A stretch of DNA of 6,339 nucleotides from an uncultured Mesorhizobium sp. (lineage in GTDB: Bacteria; Pseudomonadota; Alphaproteobacteria; Rhizobiales; Rhizobiaceae): NCBI GenBank assembly GCA_950071955.1, contig CATMOC010000228.1, forward strand, positions 1-6,339, in the 5' to 3' direction. The position numbers and the translations under genes are program-made. Under the pieces are notes generated by a model. That model had not been told where the DNA came from, made no database searches, and was given only the letters and a program-made list of their open reading frames with translations. Each line of letters opens with the position of its first letter. The first letter of the stretch is position 1. This document shows, piece by piece, positions 1 to 6,339 of the stretch.

Positions 1-1480
<1,480 letters not shown>

Positions 1481-1500
1481 GGCCCTGATGTCCTGGCATG

Positions 1501-1528
1501 CGGTGGAAGGCGCGGACGCCTTCCACCG
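1501..1528 (-). other. Perfect 12-bp stem-loop in the chvE-gguA gap
   Basis: CGGTGGAAGGCG (1501-1512) is exactly complementary to CGCCTTCCACCG (1517-1528), with a four-base loop (TCCG on the transcribed strand). The stem begins 20 bases after the chvE stop codon and ends eight bases before the presumed gguA ribosome site. No T-run follows it in the direction of transcription, so it is not a standard intrinsic terminator. I infer an mRNA 3'-end stabiliser or partial attenuator that favours the binding protein over the ATPase. Confidence 0.8.
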
Positions 1529-1548
1529 TGGTGCCTGACGTCCGATGG

Positions 1549-2616
1549 CTACTTGATCTGGTCCATCGTGTAGTAGCCGCTGTCGATCAGCACCTTTTCC
1601 CAGTTGCTGGCATCGACCGAGACCGGCTCGAGCAAGTAGGACGGCACGACCTTGACGCCATTGTCGTAGGTCTTGGTGTCGTTGATCTCCGGCTCGCTGC
1701 CCTGGAGCAGCGCGTCGACCATGCCGACGGTGACGCGGGCGAGTTCGCGCGTGTCCTTGAAGACGGTCGAATACTGTTCGCCGGCGAGGATGGACTTCAC
1801 CGAGGGGACCTCGGCGTCCTGACCGCTCACGATCGGCATCTTCATGTCGCCCGAGCCGTAGCCCACGCCCTTCAGCGCCGACAGGATGCCGATAGACAGG
1901 CCGTCATAGGGCGACAGCACGCCGTGCACCTGCTTGTCGGTGTAGTTGGCCGACAGGAGGTTCTCCATGCGGGACTGCGCCACCGCGCCATCCCAACGCA
2001 GCGTGCCGACCTTGTCCATGCCCATCTGGCCGGACACGATGCTGATCTTGCCAGCATCGATCATCGGCTGCAGCACGCTCATGGCGCCGTTGTAGAAGAA
2101 GAAGGCGTTGTTGTCGTCGGGCGAGCCGCCGAACAGTTCGACGTTCCATGGCGAGGTGTCGGGAAAGCGCTCCTCGAGGCCTTTCACCAGTGAATTCGCC
2201 TGCTGCACGCCGACCTTGAAGTTGTCGAAGGTGGCGTAGTAGTCGACGTTGCCGCTATCGCGGATCAGTCGGTCGTAGGCGATGACCTTGATGCCGGAGG
2301 CGGCGGCATTCTCCAGCGCGTTCGACAGCGTCGTGCCGTCGATGGCCGCAATCACCAGCACGTCGACGCCCTTGGTGATCATGTTCTCGATCTGGTTGAG
2401 CTGGTTCGGGATGTCGTCCTCGGCATACTGCAGGTCGGTCTCGTAGCCTGCGGCCTTGAACTGCTCGACCATCGAATTTCCGTCCGAGATCCAGCGCGCC
2501 GAGGACTTGGTCGGCATGGCGATGCCGATGGTGCCCTTGTCCTGCGCGAAGGACGGAACGGTGAATGCGGCCGCGAGCAGGGCGCTCGTTGCCAGGGCGA
2601 CGTTCAGAAATCTCAT
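1549..2616 (-). CDS. chvE: ChvE-like periplasmic multiple-sugar-binding protein
   Basis: This is the periplasmic solute-binding subunit of a CUT2 monosaccharide importer. In Agrobacterium, ChvE binds galactose, glucose, arabinose and related aldoses, supports chemotaxis, and passes the sugar signal to the VirA sensor kinase. The predicted product is 355 residues, against about 354 for Agrobacterium ChvE. A signal peptide spans residues 1-24 (hydrophobic core [12 protein letters not shown], cleavage after SFA before QDKG). The mature protein keeps segments I recall from Chv[14 protein letters not shown] (31-43), IAAIDGTT (89-96), YDRLIR (114-119), [14 protein letters not shown] (162-175), [15 protein letters not shown] (195-209), [10 protein letters not shown] (234-243), [12 protein letters not shown] (264-275) and [10 protein letters not shown] (320-329). 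The ATG at 2616 is preceded by GGGAGGAA at good spacing. An in-frame ATG at 2631 would lie upstream of that ribosome site and add five residues before the signal peptide, so I rejected it. It is the first gene of the leftward operon with gguA. Whether this homologue has any virulence or chemotaxis role cannot be told here. Confidence 0.96.
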   Translation of the reverse strand: MRFLNVALATSALLAAAFTVPSFAQDKGTIGIAMPTKSSARWISDGNSMVEQFKAAGYETDLQYAEDDIPNQLNQIENMITKGVDVLVIAAIDGTTLSNALENAAASGIKVIAYDRLIRDSGNVDYYATFDNFKVGVQQANSLVKGLEERFPDTSPWNVELFGGSPDDNNAFFFYNGAMSVLQPMIDAGKISIVSGQMGMDKVGTLRWDGAVAQSRMENLLSANYTDKQVHGVLSPYDGLSIGILSALKGVGYGSGDMKMPIVSGQDAEVPSVKSILAGEQYSTVFKDTRELARVTVGMVDALLQGSEPEINDTKTYDNGVKVVPSYLLEPVSVDASNWEKVLIDSGYYTMDQIK

Positions 2617-2623
2617 TGCACTT

Positions 2624-2630
2624 CCTCCCA
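2624..2630 (-). promoter_or_regulatory. Strong ribosome binding site of chvE
   Basis: On the minus strand GGGAGGAA sits about six bases before the ATG at 2616, close to the ideal Shine-Dalgarno spacing. This decides the start: an alternative in-frame ATG at 2631 would lie immediately upstream of this site and could not use it. Confidence 0.8.
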
Positions 2631-2684
2631 TGGAATTCGGCCCCGGGGCGGAGCTCGAAACCTTCGATATGTTTCACGAGGATC

Positions 2685-2706
2685 CGCGGGCGGTCATCCG
2701 CCCGTG
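2685..2706. other. GC-rich stem-loop in the putative chvE leader
   Basis: GGGCGG (2688-2693) pairs perfectly with CCGCCC (2698-2703) around the loop TCAT. One further C-G pair and, as plus-strand RNA, a G-U then a C-G pair extend it to nine. It stands about 70 bases upstream of the chvE start codon and has no T-run on either side. If chvE transcription begins near 2810, this hairpin would be in the 5' untranslated region. Function unknown; short GC-rich hairpins are common in GC-rich DNA. Confidence 0.4.
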
Positions 2707-2801
2707 CAGTCTCCTCCCTCGGACGCCGGGAGCGGGGTGCTTTCGCGCCTCGCCCTGCAGCGGTGGCGACTCGTGAACCGTCGAGCCATGCTCGTCAAAT
2801 G

Positions 2802-2831
2802 CAATTCTCCGTGATAGTTATACCAGAATTG
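2802..2831. promoter_or_regulatory. Inverted repeat, candidate GbpR operator
   Basis: CAATTCT (2802-2808) and AGAATTG (2825-2831) are perfect seven-base inverted arms separated by 16 bases that include TGATAGTTAT (2812-2821). The element lies 26-55 bases upstream of the regulator's start codon, in the divergent region, where a LysR-type protein would bind to control itself and the divergent gene. Binding by this particular regulator is inference; I cannot match it to a published GbpR site. Confidence 0.5.
2817..2825 (-). promoter_or_regulatory. Candidate extended -10 element for chvE
   Basis: On the minus strand the sequence reads TGGTATAAC, matching the extended -10 pattern TGnTATAAT at all but the last base. 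No good -35 box sits at the normal distance, as expected for an extended -10 promoter or one that needs an activator. It overlaps the inverted repeat at 2802-2831. Transcription from here would give chvE a leader of roughly 190 bases. This is a pattern match only. Confidence 0.3.
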
Positions 2832-2845
2832 TCATGACGCATTCC

Positions 2846-2852
2846 AGGAGGG
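2846..2852 (+). promoter_or_regulatory. Ribosome binding site that decides the TTG start of the regulator
   Basis: AGGAGGG lies four bases before TTG at 2857 and is nearly a perfect Shine-Dalgarno sequence. No in-frame ATG lies nearby that would preserve the N-terminal part of the helix-turn-helix domain. The ATG at 2834 is in another frame, upstream of this site, and opens only a short reading frame. Confidence 0.7.
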
Positions 2853-2856
2853 CCGC

Positions 2857-3882
2857 TTGCCTGAACGCCATCCCGCCCCCGGCATCATTCCGCGGCGGGA
2901 CGAACTCGCCCGCAAGGGCCTGCGCCTTGCGCATCTGCGACTGATCTGCGCCCTGAAGGAAACCGGCCAGATGAGTGCCGCCGCGGCACAACTGGGCGTT
3001 TCCCAGCCCGCCGCCTCGCGCATGGCCGCCGAGATGGAGGCGATCGTCGGGGTGCCCCTGCACACGCGCCATGCGCGCGGCGTGGTTCTGACCCCCTACG
3101 GCGAGAGGCTCGCGATGCGGGCCGGGATGATGCTGCAAGGCCTCGACGATACGGCGCGCGAACTGACGGAACTGGAACGGGGAAACGAGGGCACGGTCTC
3201 CATCGGCGCCGTGACGGGCGCAGCGCTCGACCTCGTCCTGCCGATCATCAGGCGCGCCCGCGTGACCCGCCCGAACATCTCGGTCACCGTGTCTGTGGAC
3301 ACCAGCGACCGGCTCGCCGAGAGCCTGCTCGCCTCGCGGATCGATTTCTTCATCGGGCGCCTGCTGGGCGACGTCGACCCGGGCCGTTTTTCGCTGATCG
3401 AGATCGGCCCGGAGCCGCTCGCCATGATCGCGCGCAGCGGCCATCCGCTGACCCGGCGCCCGACGGTGACGCTCGAGGAAAGCGTCGTCTACGACTGGGT
3501 TCTGCAGGCGAGCGGCAACCTCATGCGCCGCACCGTGGAAGGCCATCTGATGGCGCGTCAGGTGCCGCTGCCGCGCAAGGTCCTCAGCACGTCGTCGCTG
3601 ATGCTGACGCTGGCCTACATCAGTCAGTCCAATGCCGTCTCGGTGGTCGCAAAGGCCGTCGCGGACTTCTACAGCAGGGAGGACGGGCTGGACGGCCGCA
3701 TCGTCGTCCTGCCGCTGGACACCATGATCGAAGTCCCCGCCTACTCCCTCATCACGCACGCCGAACGCCCGCTTTCGCCCGCCTCGGAGATCCTGTTCGA
3801 GATGGTACGGGAGACGGTGGTTGCCAGCCGGGCGGACGCGGGAAGCCAGGCAAGAGGCGTTTACAAAAATGATATAGTATGA
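2857..3882 (+). CDS. gbpR: LysR-family transcriptional regulator, GbpR type
   Basis: This is a DNA-binding regulator, probably of the adjacent sugar transport genes. In Agrobacterium and Azospirillum, GbpR is the LysR-type regulator next to chvE (or sbpA) and responds to sugars. The product is 341 residues. The winged helix-turn-helix covers about residues 22-85: LRLAHLRLICALKETGQMSA, then AAQLGVSQPAASRMAAEME as the recognition region, then the wing and GVVLTPYGERL. A linker helix precedes a two-lobed effector-binding domain (about 105-320; GTVSIGAVTGAALDLVLP opens it). The N-terminal extension of about 20 residues before the helix-turn-helix is what I expect of GbpR-like proteins. Translation probably starts at TTG (2857), four bases after AGGAGGG; a rare start codon could keep regulator levels low. 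The gene diverges from chvE and ends 47 bases before the ytfQ-like gene, so it lies between two sugar transporters. Its last eight codons fall in an unusually AT-rich segment that also looks like a promoter or operator for the next gene. Confidence 0.9.
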   Translation: MPERHPAPGIIPRRDELARKGLRLAHLRLICALKETGQMSAAAAQLGVSQPAASRMAAEMEAIVGVPLHTRHARGVVLTPYGERLAMRAGMMLQGLDDTARELTELERGNEGTVSIGAVTGAALDLVLPIIRRARVTRPNISVTVSVDTSDRLAESLLASRIDFFIGRLLGDVDPGRFSLIEIGPEPLAMIARSGHPLTRRPTVTLEESVVYDWVLQASGNLMRRTVEGHLMARQVPLPRKVLSTSSLMLTLAYISQSNAVSVVAKAVADFYSREDGLDGRIVVLPLDTMIEVPAYSLITHAERPLSPASEILFEMVRETVVASRADAGSQARGVYKNDIV

Positions 3883-3887
3883 TTTTT
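3865..3887. promoter_or_regulatory. AT-rich imperfect palindrome over the gbpR stop codon
   Basis: AAAAATGATA (3865-3874) and TATGATTTTT (3878-3887) form inverted arms matching at nine of ten positions around TAG. The element covers the end of the regulator gene and its TGA stop (3880-3882), and its right end is 42 bases before the ytfQ-like start codon. In DNA this GC-rich such an AT block stands out. I infer an operator for the ytfQ operon, perhaps bound by the GbpR-type regulator; the protein that binds is not shown by the sequence. Confidence 0.45.
3870..3878 (+). promoter_or_regulatory. Candidate extended -10 element for the ytfQ operon
   Basis: TGATATAGT fits the extended -10 pattern TGnTATAAT with one mismatch in the hexamer. 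There is no recognisable -35 box at 16-18 bases upstream. Transcription would begin near 3885 and give a leader of about 45 bases. The element lies inside the palindrome at 3865-3887, so a protein bound there would affect it directly. Confidence 0.3.
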
Positions 3888-3929
3888 TGACTGCGGGCAC
3901 TCGCCCATTCACTGCAAGGGAGGAATGAA

Positions 3930-4892
3930 ATGCTTCGCAGCAAAGCACTATTCGGCGCGGGTGTACTCGTGTCGTTGACCATGATGACGTCCGGTGCGAT
4001 GGCGCAGACGATCGGGTTTTCCCAGATCGGTTCCGAGTCCGGCTGGCGCGCCGCCGAAACCACGCTCACGCGCCAGCAGGCCGAGGAACGCGGGATCGAC
4101 CTGAAGTTCGCCGATGCCCAGCAGAAGCAGGAGAACCAGATCAAGGCCCTGCGCTCCTTCATCGCCCAGGGTGTCGACGCGATCCTGCTCGCTCCCGTCG
4201 TCGCTACCGGCTGGGACTCGGTGCTCGAGGAAGCCAAGGAAGCCGAGATCCCGGTGGTCCTGCTCGACCGCATGGTGGACTCCTCCAAGGACCTCTACCT
4301 GACCGCCGTCGGCTCCGACCTGGTGCATGAAGGCGCGGTCGCGGGCCAGTGGCTCGTCGACACCGTGGCCGGCAAACCCTGCAACGTCGTCGAATTGCAG
4401 GGCACGACCGGGTCGTCGCCGGCGATCGATCGCAAGACCGGTTTCGAGAACGCCATCAAGGGCCACGATAACATCAAGATCACCCGCAGCCAGACCGGCG
4501 ACTTCACCCGCACCAAGGGCAAGGAAGTCATGGAGAGCTTCCTCAAGGCCGAAGGCGGCGGCGGCGACATCTGCGCGCTCTACGCCCACAATGACGACAT
4601 GGCCGTCGGCGCCATCCAGGCCATCAAGGAAGCCGGCCTGAAGCCCGGCGAAGACATCCTCGTCGTCTCGATCGACGCCGTGCCGGACATCTTCAAGGCC
4701 ATGGCCGCCGGCGAGGCCAACGCCACCGTGGAACTGACGCCGAACATGGCCGGTCCGGCCTTCGATGCGCTTGCCGCGTACATGAAGGACGGCACCATGC
4801 CGGAGAAGTTCATCCAGACGGAATCGAAGCTCTACACCCAGGCGGACGATCCGCAGGGCGAGTACGATCGCCGCAAGGACCTCGGCTACTGA
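3930..4892 (+). CDS. ytfQ: YtfQ-like periplasmic sugar-binding protein (galactofuranose type)
   Basis: This is the periplasmic solute-binding subunit of a second CUT2 importer. E. coli YtfQ binds galactofuranose and feeds the YtfR-YtfT-YjfF transporter. The product is 320 residues, close to E. coli YtfQ. A signal peptide covers residues 1-25 (cleavage after GAMA before QTIG). Strong family segments are GFSQIGSESGWRAAET (29-44), QQKQENQIKALRSFIAQGVDA (64-84), APVVATGWD (88-96), LLDRMVD (111-117), CNVVELQGTTGS (151-162), AIDRKTGF (165-172), SQTGDFTRTKGKEVMESF (187-204), AHNDDMAVGAIQAIKEAGLKPG (219-240) and VELTPNMAGPAFDAL (267-281). Cys151 and Cys215 fall where E. coli YtfQ has its two cysteines, so a disulfide in the mature protein is likely. 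The ATG at 3930 follows GGGAGGA (3918-3924). It is the first gene of the rightward operon. Ligand identity is inferred from the family; arabinose- or galactose-type sugars are possible alternatives. Confidence 0.95.
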   Translation: MLRSKALFGAGVLVSLTMMTSGAMAQTIGFSQIGSESGWRAAETTLTRQQAEERGIDLKFADAQQKQENQIKALRSFIAQGVDAILLAPVVATGWDSVLEEAKEAEIPVVLLDRMVDSSKDLYLTAVGSDLVHEGAVAGQWLVDTVAGKPCNVVELQGTTGSSPAIDRKTGFENAIKGHDNIKITRSQTGDFTRTKGKEVMESFLKAEGGGGDICALYAHNDDMAVGAIQAIKEAGLKPGEDILVVSIDAVPDIFKAMAAGEANATVELTPNMAGPAFDALAAYMKDGTMPEKFIQTESKLYTQADDPQGEYDRRKDLGY

Positions 4893-4902
4893 CACCGGGT
4901 GG

Positions 4903-4932
4903 GAGAGGCGGCGGGGAAACCGGCCGCCTCTC
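4903..4932 (+). other. Strong stem-loop with GAAA tetraloop in the ytfQ-ytfR gap
   Basis: GAGAGGCGGC (4903-4912) pairs perfectly with GCCGCCTCTC (4923-4932). After one G-G mismatch, two more G-C pairs close a GAAA loop (4916-4919), which is a GNRA-type tetraloop. The stem starts ten bases after the ytfQ stop codon. No T-run follows, so a simple intrinsic terminator is unlikely. I infer an RNA element that protects the upstream binding-protein mRNA or limits read-through to the ATPase gene. Confidence 0.8.
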
Positions 4933-5001
4933 GGCTCGTCTGGACTTCGGACGTCCCGTGTATGACGTTCGCCGGACGAGGGGGAGGAACCAGTCGAAAG
5001 G

Positions 5002-6339
<1,338 letters not shown>

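Larger units (their letters stand above)
2617..2856. promoter_or_regulatory. Divergent chvE / gbpR control region
   Basis: These 240 bases separate two divergently transcribed genes, the usual arrangement for a LysR-type regulator and its target. The half next to the regulator (about 2790-2835) is clearly richer in A/T than the surroundings and holds an inverted repeat and an extended -10-like sequence. The half next to chvE is GC-rich and holds a stem-loop at 2685-2706, and would be a long untranslated leader if chvE is transcribed from the AT-rich end. I see no convincing protein-coding gene in it. Confidence 0.75.

Noticed and set aside
1498..2193. 231-codon open frame on the plus strand across chvE
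   Set aside because: It is antisense to the ChvE-like gene, has the same low-complexity composition and no recognisable domain.
2641..2648. CCCCGGGG palindrome upstream of chvE
   Set aside because: Short all-G/C palindromes are expected by chance in DNA of this composition, and nothing around it suggests a site.
2793..2798. TTGACG on the minus strand as a -35 box for chvE
   Set aside because: No -10-like sequence lies 16-18 bases downstream; the region there is GC-rich.
2834..2944. ATG-initiated short frame just before the regulator
   Set aside because: It overlaps the regulator in another frame, lacks a ribosome site of its own and ends after about 36 codons with no recognisable content.
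3886..3906. Small hairpin GGGC-N4-GCCC after the regulator stop as a terminator
   Set aside because: The stem is only four or five pairs and has no T-run after it; the T-run lies before it, on the wrong side. The regulator may read through into ytfQ.
2818..3948. 376-codon open frame on the minus strand across the regulator
   Set aside because: It is the complement of a well-supported LysR-type gene; its composition is that of a shadow frame and it would run through the divergent promoter region.
4949..4956. GGACGTCC palindrome upstream of ytfR
   Set aside because: It is eight bases long, GC-rich and lacks a partner element or promoter context, so a chance occurrence is likely.

Overview
The window is GC-rich DNA that reads as the chromosome or a large replicon of an alphaproteobacterium, most likely Hyphomicrobiales/Rhizobiales (Rhizobium, Agrobacterium and Mesorhizobium relatives). 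This rests on the pairing of a ChvE-type sugar-binding protein with a GbpR-type LysR regulator and a GguA-type ATPase, and on codon use strongly biased to G/C in third positions. I recognised these families from memory of their sequences; no search was run.

Layout. On the minus strand, reading leftward, is a chvE-gguA sugar ABC transporter operon: the periplasmic binding protein (1549-2616), then the ATPase (1-1480), cut by the left edge about 20 residues before its expected end. A 240-base divergent control region (2617-2856) separates chvE from a plus-strand LysR regulator of the GbpR type (2857-3882). Only 47 bases further on starts a second sugar ABC transporter: a YtfQ-type binding protein (3930-4892) and a YtfR-type ATPase (5002 to the right edge, truncated). 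The permease genes of both systems would lie outside the window: gguB/mmsB to the left, ytfT and yjfF to the right.

How it works together. Both transporters belong to the CUT2 class, with a periplasmic D-ribose/galactose-type binding protein, one polypeptide carrying two ATPase domains, and permeases of the RbsC type. ChvE-type proteins bind aldose monosaccharides such as galactose, glucose, arabinose and xylose. YtfQ-type proteins bind galactofuranose and related sugars. The regulator between the two systems could control both. Each candidate control region carries an AT-rich inverted repeat that overlaps or adjoins an extended -10-like sequence (2802-2831 and 3865-3887).

The most notable non-coding features are two strong stem-loops, one after each binding-protein gene and before its ATPase gene (1501-1528 and 4903-4932). 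Neither is followed by a T-run. They probably keep binding-protein mRNA more abundant than ATPase mRNA, as known for other ABC operons. I see no mobile element, CRISPR array, RNA gene or clearly novel system. The genes are recognisable family members in a plausible order, and the open questions are mostly regulatory.
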